DNA of 64,000 nt, taken from assembly GCF_030538285.1 (NCBI RefSeq), contig NZ_JAUNUG010000008.1:1-64000 (forward strand), given 5' to 3'. The stretch comes from Corynebacterium sp. GTDB taxonomy: Bacteria > Actinomycetota > Actinomycetes > Mycobacteriales > Mycobacteriaceae. The notes under the pieces were generated by a model. It saw nothing but the letters and a program-made list of their open reading frames with translations. It was not told the origin of the DNA and searched no databases. The position numbers were made by a program, and so were the translations under genes. Below, in pieces: positions 53,367-63,427 of this stretch (position 1 is the first letter of the stretch; every line of letters begins with the position of its first letter).

Positions 53367-53455
53367 GCTCCACAGTCTCCTTCGTCGGGGCCTACCATGG
53401 ACACGATACCGCCCCACCCCACGCCCGATGTACACAGGAAGGCTCGGACACGACC

Positions 53456-54526
53456 ATGAGCCCCTCCCCGCAGGACCCCCTCTTCCCCGGCAGCCCCGGC
53501 GAATTCCTCGCCAGCTGGAGCGCCACCCGCGGCAACCTGCGCCGCTTCCTGGAGGACCGCGCCCTGCCGCCCATCGACGAACAGTCCCAGCGCGCCGCAG
53601 GCGAAGCCGCCGCAGCCGCCGCCGTGCAGGAGACCTTCGGCATCGAGCTCGACGCTTTCTCCTCCGGCGTCGACTCCGTCTCCGGCTCCATCGAGGCCGC
53701 CGGCGGCTTCCACATCTCCCTCCCCGATCCGGACATCCCGCAGGACGTCGGCGCCGCCGCCTTCTTCGACGTCGACAACACCCTCATCCAGGGTTCTTCA
53801 CTCGTCGTCTTCGCCATCGGACTGGCCCGCAAGAAATACTTCCGACTCTCCGAGATCCTCCCCATCGCCTGGAAGCAGATCAAGTTCCGCATCACCGGCT
53901 CCGAGAACGCCGCCGACGTCGCCGAAGGCCGCACCCAGGCCCTGGAGTTCATCAAAGGCAAGCGCGTCGACGAACTGGTCGAACTCTGCGAGGACATCGT
54001 CGACTCCACCATGATCGACAAAGCCTGGCCCGCCACCCGCGAGCTCGCCCGCATGCACCTCGCCGCCGGCCACCAGGTGTGGCTCGTGTCCGCCACCCCG
54101 GTGCAGCTCGCCCACATCCTGGCCAAGCGCTTCGGGTTCACCGGCGCCCTGGGCACCGTCGCCGAAGTCAAAGACGGCGTCTTCACCGGACGTCTCGTCG
54201 GCGACATCCTCCACGGGCCCGGCAAGAAGCACGCCGTCGCCGCGCTCGCCGCCATCGAGCAACTCGACCTCCAGCGCTGCACCGCCTACTCCGACTCCAT
54301 CAACGACATCCCCATGCTGTCCATGGTGGGCACCGCCGTCGCCATCAACCCCGACGCCAAGCTCCGCAAGGAGGCCGCCCAGCGCGGCTGGCAGGTCCGC
54401 GACTACCGCTCCGTCCGCCGCGCCGTCCGGGCATACGGCCTGCCCGCCCTGGCCACCGCCGCCGCGAGCCTGTTCTCCTGGCGGGTCTTCCGCAAGGGCA
54501 AGCCGCCCGCCGGCGCGGCCGAGTAG
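53456..54526 (+). CDS. HAD-IB phosphatase (SerB-like)
   Basis: A 356-residue HAD hydrolase. An N-terminal low-complexity region (about 1-95) is followed by motif [14 protein letters not shown], motif [10 protein letters not shown], a Lys in GPGKKHAV, and motif [14 protein letters not shown]. In mycobacteria the homologue at this locus is annotated serB1; true phosphoserine activity is not established from sequence. The C-terminal tail has a short hydrophobic stretch ([18 protein letters not shown]) and may touch the membrane. Confidence 0.85.
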   Translation: MSPSPQDPLFPGSPGEFLASWSATRGNLRRFLEDRALPPIDEQSQRAAGEAAAAAAVQETFGIELDAFSSGVDSVSGSIEAAGGFHISLPDPDIPQDVGAAAFFDVDNTLIQGSSLVVFAIGLARKKYFRLSEILPIAWKQIKFRITGSENAADVAEGRTQALEFIKGKRVDELVELCEDIVDSTMIDKAWPATRELARMHLAAGHQVWLVSATPVQLAHILAKRFGFTGALGTVAEVKDGVFTGRLVGDILHGPGKKHAVAALAAIEQLDLQRCTAYSDSINDIPMLSMVGTAVAINPDAKLRKEAAQRGWQVRDYRSVRRAVRAYGLPALATAAASLFSWRVFRKGKPPAGAAE

Positions 54527-54543
54527 CCGGGTCCGGCCACCCT

Positions 54544-54623
54544 CTGCGCAACGTCAGACACCCCCACCCCACTACGCCCGACCCGGCGCACCTAAGACCC
54601 CAGGGCCGTCTGACGTTCGGCAG
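54544..54623. repeat. 80-bp palindromic element, copy 3
   Basis: CTGCGCAACGTCAGAC (54544-54559) and GTCTGACGTTCGGCAG (54608-54623) are inverted arms matching those at 16928 and 17044. The middle also shares TACGCCC and CACCTAAG/CACCTAAC. It sits between the HAD gene and the bS22 gene, which converge. Confidence 0.75.
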
Positions 54624-54644
54624 ATACCGCCCGCCCCTGGAATC

Positions 54645-54684
54645 ACCACGGGCCGCCACCCGGTGAAGGGTGACGGCCCGTGGT
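54645..54684 (-). terminator. terminator after the bS22 gene
   Basis: ACCACGGGCCG (54645-54655) pairs exactly with CGGCCCGTGGT (54674-54684), ten bases after the bS22 stop. It may serve the convergent HAD gene as well. Confidence 0.65.
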
Positions 54685-54694
54685 CGGCCAAGAA

Positions 54695-54796
54695 TTACTT
54701 GCCCAGCTTACGACGCTGAACGCGGGTGCGGCGCAGCATCTTGCGGTGCTTCTTCTTGGACATGCGCTTGCGGCGCTTCTTGATGACAGAACCCAT
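54695..54796 (-). CDS. 30S ribosomal protein bS22 (AURKAIP1/COX24 domain)
   Basis: A 33-residue, extremely basic protein: [16 protein letters not shown], then [17 protein letters not shown]. This is the small actinobacterial ribosomal protein bS22, known from mycobacterial ribosome structures, which binds 16S rRNA at the 30S side. ATG 54796 has a GGAG site five bases upstream. It is too short for ordinary gene callers and is followed by a good hairpin. Confidence 0.9.
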   Translation of the reverse strand: MGSVIKKRRKRMSKKKHRKMLRRTRVQRRKLGK

Positions 54797-54935
54797 GGGG
54801 TCTCCTCGGATTGTTGAGACTTACGTACGTAACCTGCCGACTTCTCCTCGAGGTGCACTCTCGACCGCGCTGGCTGCGCGGGTAGGTACCGTCGGCACGA
54901 ATGCGGTCCATCATACCGGGGCCCTGCCACTCGAC

Positions 54936-54986
54936 CAAAAAACCTGCGGCGCCGACCACTCCGGAGGAGTGGGCGACGCCGCAGGT
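54936..54986 (-). terminator. strong intrinsic terminator after the BldC-like gene
   Basis: The arms ACCTGCGGCG (54942-54951) and CGCCGCAGGT (54977-54986) are continued by an inner CCACTCC/GGAGTGG pair. On the minus strand the hairpin is followed by TTTTTTGG. It lies 14 bp beyond the regulator stop. Confidence 0.85.
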
Positions 54987-54999
54987 CACTGATGCGGGC

Positions 55000-55191
55000 T
55001 TAACCGACCTCGTAGTACGAGGAGTCGAGGTAATCGTTGACCGCCTTCTCGTGGACACGGAAGGAGCGGCCGACGCGTACCGCCGGCAGGTCACCTGAGT
55101 GAACCAGCCGGTAGACGGTCATCTTGGAAACGCGCATGATCTCCGCGACTTCCGCGACCGTCAGAAAAGAGCCCTTGTCTGCATTAGTCAT
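55000..55191 (-). CDS. BldC-like/excisionase-family DNA-binding protein
   Basis: A 63-residue MerR-type winged HTH protein: FLTVAEVAEIMRVSKMTVYRLVHSGDLPAVRVGRSFRVHEKAVNDYL. It has only the DNA-binding module and no effector domain, like Streptomyces BldC and its mycobacterial counterpart in the same place beside proC. BldC binds direct repeats cooperatively; targets here are unknown. ATG 55191 (MTNADKG) was preferred over 55197. Confidence 0.88.
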   Translation of the reverse strand: MTNADKGSFLTVAEVAEIMRVSKMTVYRLVHSGDLPAVRVGRSFRVHEKAVNDYLDSSYYEVG

Positions 55192-55301
55192 ATTCATTCA
55201 ACCCTTCAGCATGTGGCGCGCTGCAGGCTTCCCCTCCCGCAGGACGGTCACGCACGTGCTTGGAACAGCTTAGCGTGAATTGTGTGACTGTTGCGACTTA
55301 A

Positions 55302-55333
55302 GTGCCCGATTTTTTGAGAGTTTCTCCGGGCAC
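55302..55333 (-). terminator. weak stem-loop after proC
   Basis: GTGCCCG (55302-55308) pairs with CGGGCAC (55327-55333), ten bases past the proC stop, around an 18-nt loop that contains a T-run. A modest candidate terminator. Confidence 0.35.
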
Positions 55334-55343
55334 CAAATTCGCG

Positions 55344-56156
55344 CTATGCCCCACCGAGCTCCTTAGAGCGTTCGGCGCAGGCTTCGGTGGCGCGGAAGAA
55401 GGCGCCGCGGATGCCCGATTCCTCCAGCTCACGCAGGGCGGCGACGGTGGTGCCGGCCGGGGAGGAGACGTTGGCGCGCAGGGTGGCGGGGTCCTGGCCG
55501 GACTCCGAGAGCATGATGCCCGCACCGGCGGCGGAAGTGACGACAAGCTGCTGGGCGACGTCGCGGGTGAGGCCGAGGGAGACGCCGGCGTCGATAAGCG
55601 ATTCCGCAACGAGGAAGAAGTACGCCGGGGACGAACCGGCGAGGGCGGTGACGGCGTCCATGTCGGATTCCGCGACGGGCAGGACCTCACCGACTGCTGA
55701 CAACAGCTCGGTGACCTGCTCGAGTTGTTCGTCGGTGACGAAGCGCCCCGTGGCGACGGCGTTCATGCCCCGCCCGACCAGCATGGGGGTGTTCGGCATG
55801 ACGCGCACGACGGGGGTCCCGGCGACGACAGCGTCCTCCATCGTCGACAGCGGGATACCGGCGGCCATGGAGACCAGCACAGTGGTGACGTCGTTTTCTT
55901 CGATCGACTCGCTGATCTCCCCCAGGACGTCGACGATCATCTTCGGTTTGACGCAGAGGAACACCACATCGGCGTCCTCCGCTGCCTGCCGGTTGTCGGT
56001 GCTGTCACGCACGCCGTAGCGTTCGCGCAACTCCTCCCCCCGCTCCGCGCGACGGCCGGTGACCGTGATGGACTGCGGGTCAACGCCCGCGTTGACGAGA
56101 CCCGAGATCAGCGCCTCGCCGATCTTGCCTCCTCCGAGAACCACAATTTTTGTCAT
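55344..56156 (-). CDS. proC: pyrroline-5-carboxylate reductase
   Basis: A 270-residue NAD(P)H enzyme, last step of proline synthesis. The Rossmann start [40 protein letters not shown], and the C-terminal signature [26 protein letters not shown] through [28 protein letters not shown] are standard. It lies 22 bp downstream of the preceding membrane-protein gene. Confidence 0.97.
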   Translation of the reverse strand: MTKIVVLGGGKIGEALISGLVNAGVDPQSITVTGRRAERGEELRERYGVRDSTDNRQAAEDADVVFLCVKPKMIVDVLGEISESIEENDVTTVLVSMAAGIPLSTMEDAVVAGTPVVRVMPNTPMLVGRGMNAVATGRFVTDEQLEQVTELLSAVGEVLPVAESDMDAVTALAGSSPAYFFLVAESLIDAGVSLGLTRDVAQQLVVTSAAGAGIMLSESGQDPATLRANVSSPAGTTVAALRELEESGIRGAFFRATEACAERSKELGGA

Positions 56157-56178
56157 GATTCCCAGGGTGCCACATCGG

Positions 56179-56982
56179 CTACATGAGGACGATGGCCAGC
56201 GGCCCGAACGTCATGACCACGCCGACGAGCGCGGCGAGGAACATCGACAGCCCGTCGTTAGCGGTACGCAGCGCCTTGACAACCGCCACCATGCCCACCG
56301 TCACCATGATCGCCAGACCGGCGACGATCGGGCGGGACAGGTTCTCCCACAGCATCTCGAAGCCCTTGAACACCACGACACCCAGCACCACGCCGATGAC
56401 AGCCATGAGGATGACACCGGTAATCGAGGTTTTCTCCTCGACGTCATCGTCGACGGTTTCCACCTCGGCGTGCTTATCGACGTCGCCTTCCTCACCCTCC
56501 AGCGCCAACTGTTCCTCGGCGGGTTCCGCCACGACCGGCATCTCACCGGTCTCTGCTTCGCCGGCTGGCTGGGGCTTTTCAGGTCGGTCAACCTTGTCGG
56601 TGACCGGCTCAGGCCGCTCCTCGGAGACCTTTCCCAGCACGACGGTCTCGTCGGTAGCCGGGGTCGCCGGCTTCTTCTCAGTCTGTAGCTTCGGCTCGGG
56701 CTTAACCTCGGGTGCCGCGGGCTTCTCAGCCTTCTCGGCCTTTTCCGACTTGAGTTTCGGCTCTTCCGGCTCCGGCGCGTCGATAGGCACGGAGGAGTGC
56801 TTCGACTCCGCCGGCTTCTCCTTGACGGCCGGGATGGATCCGGTGAGCTCGGCGACAGAGATGCCGCCCTCCTCGAGGCTGCGGCGTCGGCGGCGTTTGC
56901 GTGGCACCTCACCGTCCCCGGACTCTTGCCCGGCGCGGGCGAGCAACTCGGCGACCGTCAACTGCTTCTTGTCGTCGCTCAT
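56179..56982 (-). CDS. acidic membrane protein with VAELL-type repeats
   Basis: A 267-residue protein. The cytoplasmic N-terminus has a VAELLARAG motif, a basic run (RKRRRRRS) and a second motif ISVAELTG. It is followed by about 120 residues of Glu/Lys/Pro-rich linker and three or four C-terminal membrane helices ([57 protein letters not shown]). A similar protein lies beside ppx and proC in mycobacteria. Function unknown. ATG 56982 has GGAAG five bases upstream. Confidence 0.75.
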   Translation of the reverse strand: MSDDKKQLTVAELLARAGQESGDGEVPRKRRRRRSLEEGGISVAELTGSIPAVKEKPAESKHSSVPIDAPEPEEPKLKSEKAEKAEKPAAPEVKPEPKLQTEKKPATPATDETVVLGKVSEERPEPVTDKVDRPEKPQPAGEAETGEMPVVAEPAEEQLALEGEEGDVDKHAEVETVDDDVEEKTSITGVILMAVIGVVLGVVVFKGFEMLWENLSRPIVAGLAIMVTVGMVAVVKALRTANDGLSMFLAALVGVVMTFGPLAIVLM

Positions 56983-56984
56983 GG

Positions 56985-57935
56985 TCACTTCCTTTCCTCA
57001 GGGAGTGGGTCAAGCCCCTTGTCGATGCGGCGGAGGATGACTCCCTCGCGCAGCGCCCAGGGGCAGATCTCGATGCTCTCAAGTCCCAGGGCACGCATGC
57101 TGGCCTCGGCGACAAGCGCGCCGGCGACGATCTGGTGCGAGCGGTCGGAGCTGATGCCCTCCAGCTCAGCGCGGTCGGCGGCGGTCATCCGGGAGATGAA
57201 GGCGATGAGCTGGCGCAGGCCCGGTGCGGTCAGGGTGCGCTTGATGTAGGGGCCTTCGGCGCTGGGGGCAGCACCGGTGAGGCGGGCGAGGGTGCGGAAC
57301 GTCTTGGAGGTGCCCACGGCCAGGCCAGCGGCGCCGTAGGCGCGCATCTGCCGAGCAGGTTCGGTGAGCTCGGCGTCAATGTAGTCGCGGAGCAGGTTGA
57401 TCTTCTTGCGCTCCGGCGGGTCAGTGTCGAACCACTGGTGGGTGAGGCGGCCGGCACCCAGGTCAAGGGAGATCGCCACATCGGGGGTCTCATCGGAACC
57501 GGTGGACAGCTCGAGAGAGCCGCCGCCGATGTCCAGGTTGGTGATCCTGCCGGCGGACCATCCGTACCAGCGGCGCACGGCGAGGAAGGTCAGTTTCGCC
57601 TCGTCCTCACCGGAGAGCACCTCCAGGCGCACTCCCGTGTCCTTTTCCACCGAATCGAGGACATCGGCGGAGTTCGTCGCCGAACGCACCGCCGACGTCG
57701 CGAAGGACATGACCTCGGAGCAGCCGAGTGTCGTCGCCAAGTCGGCAGCCTCGGCTACGGCCTTGGTGAGCCGCTTGATGCCCTTGTCACCGATGGCACC
57801 GTCGCCGTCGATAAGCTCCACGAGTCGCAGACTGGTCTTCCAGTCACTCATCGGGGTCGGATGTCCGCCATTGCGGGCATCGACCGCCACCATGTGGACA
57901 GTATTACTGCCAACGTCCAATACACCTAGTCGCAC
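56985..57935 (-). CDS. Ppx/GppA family phosphatase
   Basis: A 316-residue actin-like ATPase-fold enzyme. [16 protein letters not shown] (phosphate loop 1), [13 protein letters not shown], the catalytic Glu region [16 protein letters not shown] and [12 protein letters not shown] (phosphate loop 2) are conserved. It is an exopolyphosphatase or pppGpp phosphatase; mycobacterial homologues at this site act on polyphosphate. It starts at GTG 57935. TACCCT eight bases upstream resembles a -10 box, so the mRNA may be leaderless. Confidence 0.88.
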   Translation of the reverse strand: MRLGVLDVGSNTVHMVAVDARNGGHPTPMSDWKTSLRLVELIDGDGAIGDKGIKRLTKAVAEAADLATTLGCSEVMSFATSAVRSATNSADVLDSVEKDTGVRLEVLSGEDEAKLTFLAVRRWYGWSAGRITNLDIGGGSLELSTGSDETPDVAISLDLGAGRLTHQWFDTDPPERKKINLLRDYIDAELTEPARQMRAYGAAGLAVGTSKTFRTLARLTGAAPSAEGPYIKRTLTAPGLRQLIAFISRMTAADRAELEGISSDRSHQIVAGALVAEASMRALGLESIEICPWALREGVILRRIDKGLDPLPEERK

Positions 57936-57969
57936 ATGTCTTAGGGTAGACGGTCTAACCTTGGCAAGT

Positions 57970-58833
57970 GTGAATCGCCCACAATCGACCCAGGTTTTTC
58001 TGGGGTTCCCGGAGACATCCCCCGCTGGCAGGCAGATCCTGGCCGGCGCGGAGGAGGCTCCCGATTTCCCGCGGGAGTGGTTCGAGTTTGTTAACCCGGA
58101 CGATCCGCTGCACACCTTCCAGATCGACCTGACCTGGCTCGAATCCCACTACACCTGCCATTTCGGGCAGGAGGCGTGCCAGAGCATCGACTTTGAGCAG
58201 ACCGACATCGGCTGTTGCGTCCACGGTGCCTACCTGGCGGATGAAACCGACCGGGACCAGCTCTACAACGCCGTCCACGACATGCCGGCGAAATACTGGC
58301 AACACCGCCCGAAAGAGGTGGACGAGTTCTTCGCCACCGACAAGGCCGTCGATCTGGAACCCTGGCTGGAGTGGGACGACGACGAGGACGAGCCCTCCCT
58401 GAAGACGACGACCGTCGGCGGGGCCTGCATCTTCGCCAACCGCGCGGGCTGGGAGACCGGCACCGGATGCGCCATCCACCAGTGGGCGGTGGCTGAGGGG
58501 CGGGAGTTGACCGTCGAGAAGCCGGAGGTGTGCTGGCAGGTTCCGCTGCGCCGCTACGAAGACTATGAGGAGCGCACCGACGGCGTCGAGATCCTCCGTA
58601 CCGTCATCGGCGAGTATGACCGCCGCGCCTGGGGCAACGGTGGCGAGGACTTCGACTGGTGGTGCTCATCCGCGAGTGCCTGCCACACCCACCCGGATCC
58701 GCTGTGGGTATCCATGCGCGCCGAGCTGATCGCCCTGATGGGCCAGCCCTCCTACGACATTCTCGCCGCCCATTGTGAACGCCGGGCGGCCGCGGGACTC
58801 ATGGCAACGCACCCGGCAACTGCGAGACGATGA
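57970..58833 (+). CDS. cysteine-rich conserved hypothetical protein (Rv0495c-like)
   Basis: A 287-residue protein with a cluster of cysteines: [59 protein letters not shown] and [12 protein letters not shown]. The spacing recalls proteins that bind a zinc or iron-sulphur centre, but no established family function is known to me. The mycobacterial counterpart is also a conserved hypothetical at this locus. GTG 57970 is the likely start. Its stop overlaps the permease start (ATGA), so the two are translationally coupled. Confidence 0.75.
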   Translation: MNRPQSTQVFLGFPETSPAGRQILAGAEEAPDFPREWFEFVNPDDPLHTFQIDLTWLESHYTCHFGQEACQSIDFEQTDIGCCVHGAYLADETDRDQLYNAVHDMPAKYWQHRPKEVDEFFATDKAVDLEPWLEWDDDEDEPSLKTTTVGGACIFANRAGWETGTGCAIHQWAVAEGRELTVEKPEVCWQVPLRRYEDYEERTDGVEILRTVIGEYDRRAWGNGGEDFDWWCSSASACHTHPDPLWVSMRAELIALMGQPSYDILAAHCERRAAAGLMATHPATARR

Positions 58834-61475
58834 ACGGTCGGCTGACTCCGGTGCTACGGGCGTCGGCACGCTCAGTCCTCGCGCACCGTGGACGATTCGC
58901 GCTGACCTTCCTGTCAGTGGTGCTGGGCACGGCCTTCATTGCTGGGTCACTGCTGCTGACCTCGGCGTTGGCCCGTTCCTTTGACTCCATCGTCGATGCC
59001 GGCGTGCACGGTATCGATGTCGGCGTCGTCGGTAGTACGAACTCCCCGCAGGGTGTGCCCTTCGAGGTCATCGACGATATTGCCTCCTGGCCGGAAGTGC
59101 GCGCCATCAACATCATCGGCGACGGCCCAGGCCCGCCCTCGGGCACCCGGGCTGTCGGCGGCTCCGGCATCATCGTCATAGGCCCCGATGCCGCGCCCCT
59201 GCAAACAGGGTCGGCGGGGGCACATCCGGGGGCGGCGTACGCTCCCGAGGACACCGTCGGTCATATCCCCGTGCTTATCGACGGCGCCTGGCCCACCGCC
59301 CCCGACGAGGTCATGCTTAACGCGCATGCAGTGGAGCAGTCGGAGCTGAAGATCGGCGATCGCCTCCTGATCATCAGTCCACGCGAACGTTCCACCGTGC
59401 GCATGGTCGGGGTTTATGATTCGCCGCGCGATTCCGCCGGGTGGATCAGCGTGCTGTTCACCCCGGACAGCTACCGCTACCGATTCACCGAGGACGGTTT
59501 CGCCTCTCAGGTGGTTATTGCTGTGGAGCCGTGGGCGGACCCGATGCTGGTGCGCAACCGCATCGGCCTGAACTACGGGGCGCTCACCCCACTCCTCCCG
59601 GAGCAGATCATTGAGAGGATGGCCGACAGCCGACTCCAACAGTTGGACTTCGTCCGCTACATCCTCGTCATTTTCGGGGCGGTGGCGTTGTTCATCGGCT
59701 CGCTCAACATCGTCAACACCTTCGCCATGGTCGTGGGGCAACGCACCAAGGAGTTCGCCCTTCTGCGCTCCATCGGTGTCTCGACTTTCCAGGTGGCGGC
59801 CAGCGTGGTCACCGAAGCCGCGATCATCGGGTTCGCCGGCTCGGTCGTGGGAATCGTCACCGCTATCTTCGGCGTCGGCTTCCTGCTGGCGGTCATGCAG
59901 GCCACAGGTGGGGAATTAACCTCCGTCAACCTCACGCTGACTGCTGAGTCCGTCTTCATCCCGCTGGTATTCGGGGTGGTCATCACCATGGCCGCCGCCC
60001 TGGCCCCCGCCCGCCGGGCCGCGATGCTTCCGCCGGTCCAGGCCTTCGATCTTTCCGACGCCCGCTCCTCCCGCCTGCCCATCCTCCGCCTGCTCATCTC
60101 CGGCGCCATGTTCTCCCTCGGAGCGATCCTCCTGATGGGGGCGGCTCTCATCTCCTCAGTGAACGGAAGGGTCGTTGACATTGATGTGCGCCTGATCCTC
60201 GTGGCCGCAGGTCTCATCCTGGGCCTATGGTCGCTGGTGTTGTCGGGCCCTTCGCTCATCGTCGCGGTGGGTGGCACCCTGGGCCGCGCCATCACCTGGC
60301 CCATGGGAGTGATGGGCCAACTGGCCCGCCAGAACTCCATACGCAACCCGCGCCGTTCCGCGACCTCCGCCCTAGCTCTCGCGCTCGGCGTGGGGTTGGT
60401 GGCCGGTGTGGGCACCGTCGGTTCCTCCGCCCGGGCCAGTGTCTTCGGCGCGATCGAATCCTCCGTCACCGCACCTTTTGTCCTCGACAGCCTCTCCGGT
60501 GGCTCTGTGCAGGGCCGCGCCACCGGAGGAGCTGGCCTATTCCTCCCTCCGGAGAGCCGCGAACTGGCGCAACGTACCAGCGGGGTCGCCGACACCGGCA
60601 CACTCATGTCCGCTCCCCTGCAGGCCGACAACTGGAACCATCCGACGACCACCGTCCTGGACAGCGATGTCAGCCTCTTCATGGACCTCAATCTGCGAGC
60701 CGGCGCCTTCAGCGATCCACAGGTCCCCGCCGCGGCCCTGTCCGCCGAGTACGCCGAACAAGAGGCCCTGTCCATCGGCGACTACATCCCCCTCACCGTC
60801 ATGGACGGCGTCGAAGAGAACGCCATCTGGATCCCGGTGACCGCCATCTACGGTGAGACCGCGCTTCTCGGGCACATCGCCGTGACCTGGGCCGCCGCAG
60901 ATGCCGTCCTGGACAGCACGGAGAGCGCGATCAACCGCACTGCCGTGTTCGTCACCCCCGATGGTTCCGTCTCCGACACGCAACTGCGCGCCAATCTGGA
61001 AGCAGCGGTAGCGCCGCTGCTGGTCGTGCAGGTGAAATCCAGCACCGAGTACACCAGCGCCCTGGGCAACCAGATCAATCAGCTGTTGCTCATCATCTAC
61101 GCGCTGCTGGCGTTGGCGGTGATCATTGCGACGCTCGGCATCGTCAACACCTTGCTGCTTTCAGTAGCGGAGCGCAGCAGTGAGATCGGCACCCTGCGTG
61201 CCATCGGCCTGCAGCGTTGGCAGGTCCGCCGGATGATCGAGATCGAATCCCTCATCCTCACCGTCCACGGCGCAGTAGTCGGTGTTCTCGCGGGGACATC
61301 CGCCGGCTGGGCCGTGGTCCGGGTGCTGGCGGAAAAAGGCATGACCTCACCGTCGATCCCCTGGCCACAGATCACCGCCATGGTTGGCGCCGCTGTCGTG
61401 GTCGGGGTACTGGCGTCCGTGGTACCGGCGCTGAAGGCGGCAGCGACACCCCCGCTCGAAGCTATCGAGCGTTAA
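58830..61475 (+). CDS. FtsX/MacB-type ABC transporter permease
   Basis: An 881-residue permease with two repeats. Each consists of an N-terminal helix, an external MacB-like domain and a block of three helices: [27 protein letters not shown] with [16 protein letters not shown] coupling segments, and [26 protein letters not shown] with [14 protein letters not shown] third membrane block lies between them. This is the LolCE/MacB-like superfamily moving lipids or peptides in the envelope. The partner ATPase gene is not adjacent and not in the window. Confidence 0.88.
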   Translation: MNGRLTPVLRASARSVLAHRGRFALTFLSVVLGTAFIAGSLLLTSALARSFDSIVDAGVHGIDVGVVGSTNSPQGVPFEVIDDIASWPEVRAINIIGDGPGPPSGTRAVGGSGIIVIGPDAAPLQTGSAGAHPGAAYAPEDTVGHIPVLIDGAWPTAPDEVMLNAHAVEQSELKIGDRLLIISPRERSTVRMVGVYDSPRDSAGWISVLFTPDSYRYRFTEDGFASQVVIAVEPWADPMLVRNRIGLNYGALTPLLPEQIIERMADSRLQQLDFVRYILVIFGAVALFIGSLNIVNTFAMVVGQRTKEFALLRSIGVSTFQVAASVVTEAAIIGFAGSVVGIVTAIFGVGFLLAVMQATGGELTSVNLTLTAESVFIPLVFGVVITMAAALAPARRAAMLPPVQAFDLSDARSSRLPILRLLISGAMFSLGAILLMGAALISSVNGRVVDIDVRLILVAAGLILGLWSLVLSGPSLIVAVGGTLGRAITWPMGVMGQLARQNSIRNPRRSATSALALALGVGLVAGVGTVGSSARASVFGAIESSVTAPFVLDSLSGGSVQGRATGGAGLFLPPESRELAQRTSGVADTGTLMSAPLQADNWNHPTTTVLDSDVSLFMDLNLRAGAFSDPQVPAAALSAEYAEQEALSIGDYIPLTVMDGVEENAIWIPVTAIYGETALLGHIAVTWAAADAVLDSTESAINRTAVFVTPDGSVSDTQLRANLEAAVAPLLVVQVKSSTEYTSALGNQINQLLLIIYALLALAVIIATLGIVNTLLLSVAERSSEIGTLRAIGLQRWQVRRMIEIESLILTVHGAVVGVLAGTSAGWAVVRVLAEKGMTSPSIPWPQITAMVGAAVVVGVLASVVPALKAAATPPLEAIER

Positions 61476-62167
61476 GCCTCGAACTTGTAGCCTAGGCCGC
61501 GGACGGTGACCAGCTGCTTCGGGCGGGAGGGTTCCTCCTCGATCTTGGAGCGCAGGCGCTTGACGTGGACGTCGAGGGTCTTGGTGTCGCCGACGTAATC
61601 GGCACCCCAGATCCGGTCGATGAGCTGCCCGCGGGTCAGCACACGGCCGGCGTTGCGCAGGAGGTATTCCAGCAGATCGAACTCCTTGAGCGGCATGGGG
61701 ACCGGCTCGCCGTCGACGGTGACGGTGTGGCGCTCGACGTCCATGCGGACGCGGCCGCCCTCGAGGATCTGCTCCTCGATTTCCTCGATGAGCGGCTCGG
61801 CCTCCGCCCCGCGGCGCAGGACGGCGCGGATGCGGGCGATGAGCTCACGGGAGGAGTAGGGCTTGGTGACGTAGTCGTCGGCGCCCAGCTCCAGACCGAC
61901 GACCTTGTCGATCTCCGAGTCACGCGCCGTCACCATGATGACCGGCACGGAAGACGTGGTGCGCAGCTGCTTGCACACATCGGTGCCCGACATGCCCGGC
62001 AGCATGAGATCGAGCAGGACGATGTCGATGGCGTTGCGTTCGAACTCCACCAGGGCGGTGGGGCCGTCTCCGGCGATGATCACCTCGAACCCCTCCTTAC
62101 GCAGAAGGAAGGCCAACGGATCGGCGAGAGATTCCTCGTCTTCGACGATGAGGATGGTCGTCGTCAT
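61472..62167 (-). CDS. regX3: response regulator RegX3 (OmpR family)
   Basis: A 231-residue regulator. The receiver domain has acidic residues EDEE, phosphoacceptor D53 (IVLLDLMLPGMSG) and Lys in DYVTKPYSSREL. The C-terminal winged helix includes KEFDLLEYLLRNAGRVLTRGQLI and LDVHVKRLRSKIE, ending [10 protein letters not shown]. In mycobacteria SenX3-RegX3 controls the phosphate-starvation response. It overlaps senX3 by four bases and the convergent permease gene by four. Confidence 0.93.
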   Translation of the reverse strand: MTTTILIVEDEESLADPLAFLLRKEGFEVIIAGDGPTALVEFERNAIDIVLLDLMLPGMSGTDVCKQLRTTSSVPVIMVTARDSEIDKVVGLELGADDYVTKPYSSRELIARIRAVLRRGAEAEPLIEEIEEQILEGGRVRMDVERHTVTVDGEPVPMPLKEFDLLEYLLRNAGRVLTRGQLIDRIWGADYVGDTKTLDVHVKRLRSKIEEEPSRPKQLVTVRGLGYKFEA

Positions 62168-63417
62168 GTTGTTTTGTCCTTTCGACGTGTCGCTACCCGG
62201 GACACTGCCTGCCGCAGCGCACCGGTGGAGCCTGGCTCCTCATCCTGCCCTGCCACCTCAATGGCGGGTTGCTCGGGGATCGGATGGTGGATCGGAAGTT
62301 CGATGGTGAACGTAGATCCCGTGCCTGGACGGGACCACACCTTGATGTTACCGCCGTGATTGGCCACGACGTGCTTGACTATCGCCAACCCCAGCCCGGT
62401 GCCACCCGTGGAGCGCGAACGCGCCTTATCGACGCGGAAGAAACGCTCAAAGACGCGCTTCTGGTCCTCCGGGGAAATGCCGATACCCCGGTCGGTGACG
62501 CGGATGAGCACCACATCCTCGTTCGCCACCTTCTGCGAGACCGACACCGGCACCGACTGCGGCGAGTAGTTGATGGCGTTGGAGATGAGGTTGGAGACGG
62601 CCGTGACCAGCAGGGAACGGTCACCCATGACGAACACCCCGGAGTCCGAGCCCTTCGTCAAGGTGATGTCGGCGTTGTCGGCGGCGACCTGATTGCGGTG
62701 GAAGGCCTCGTCGATAATGTCGTCGACGGAGACCGGCTCCATCTCCGGCAGCGGCTCCGCACCCTGCAGTTTGGACAGGGAAATGAGCTCGTTGATCATG
62801 CTGGCCATGCGGTGGGCCTCCTTATGGAGGCGTTTGCCGAAGTACTCGACATGCTCGGGGTCATCGACCCCTTCCATAAGGGCCTCGGCGAGCAGCGCCA
62901 TGCCGCCGACCGGGGTTTTCAGCTCGTGCGAGACGTTCGCGACGAAGTCGCGTCGGGCGGACTCCATGCGGACGTTCTCGGACTCGTCGGTGCCGTAGAC
63001 GATGACGAAGCGGTCGTCGACAAGCGTCAGCGGTTTGATGAGCGCACGCACCGACGACACCCGGTTACCTGTCCGCCGGAAGGGCATGGACAGGTCGAGG
63101 GTGCGCGATTCCTTATCAGCGTAAACCTCGCCGGCGACCTGCCAGACCTGTTCGTTGACCGTGCGGTCATGGACGATCGCCATCTCATGCGCGCGCGCAT
63201 TGGAAAGGATCACCTCTCCCCCGCGATCAAGCACGGTGACACCCGTCGGCGACCCCTGGATGGCCAGGTGCAGAACCTGGCCGACCGTGGTCACCTGGTT
63301 ATCTTCCAGCGTCGCCGAGGAGCGGTGCCGGATGATGCGCTTACGGGCCCAGTTCAACGCCGGAAGAGCGACGCCGGTGACGGCGACGCCCAACAGGAAC
63401 GCGAGAAAGGCTGACAC
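62164..63417 (-). CDS. senX3: sensor histidine kinase SenX3
   Basis: A 417-residue kinase with one N-terminal membrane helix (FLAFLLGVAVTGVALPALNW), a PAS-like domain (about 45-150) and the phosphoacceptor H164 (FVANVSHELKTPVGGM). The ATPase boxes are N (NLISNAINYS), G1 (VTDRGIGISPED), F (RFFRVDKARSR) and G2 (GGTGLGLAIVKHVVANHGG). A short hydrophobic start with no sizeable external domain fits the PstB/PhoU-linked type of sensing. It starts at GTG 63417, 10 bp after the gpmA stop. Confidence 0.93.
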   Translation of the reverse strand: MSAFLAFLLGVAVTGVALPALNWARKRIIRHRSSATLEDNQVTTVGQVLHLAIQGSPTGVTVLDRGGEVILSNARAHEMAIVHDRTVNEQVWQVAGEVYADKESRTLDLSMPFRRTGNRVSSVRALIKPLTLVDDRFVIVYGTDESENVRMESARRDFVANVSHELKTPVGGMALLAEALMEGVDDPEHVEYFGKRLHKEAHRMASMINELISLSKLQGAEPLPEMEPVSVDDIIDEAFHRNQVAADNADITLTKGSDSGVFVMGDRSLLVTAVSNLISNAINYSPQSVPVSVSQKVANEDVVLIRVTDRGIGISPEDQKRVFERFFRVDKARSRSTGGTGLGLAIVKHVVANHGGNIKVWSRPGTGSTFTIELPIHHPIPEQPAIEVAGQDEEPGSTGALRQAVSRVATRRKDKTT

Positions 63418-63427
63418 GCCTTACAGG

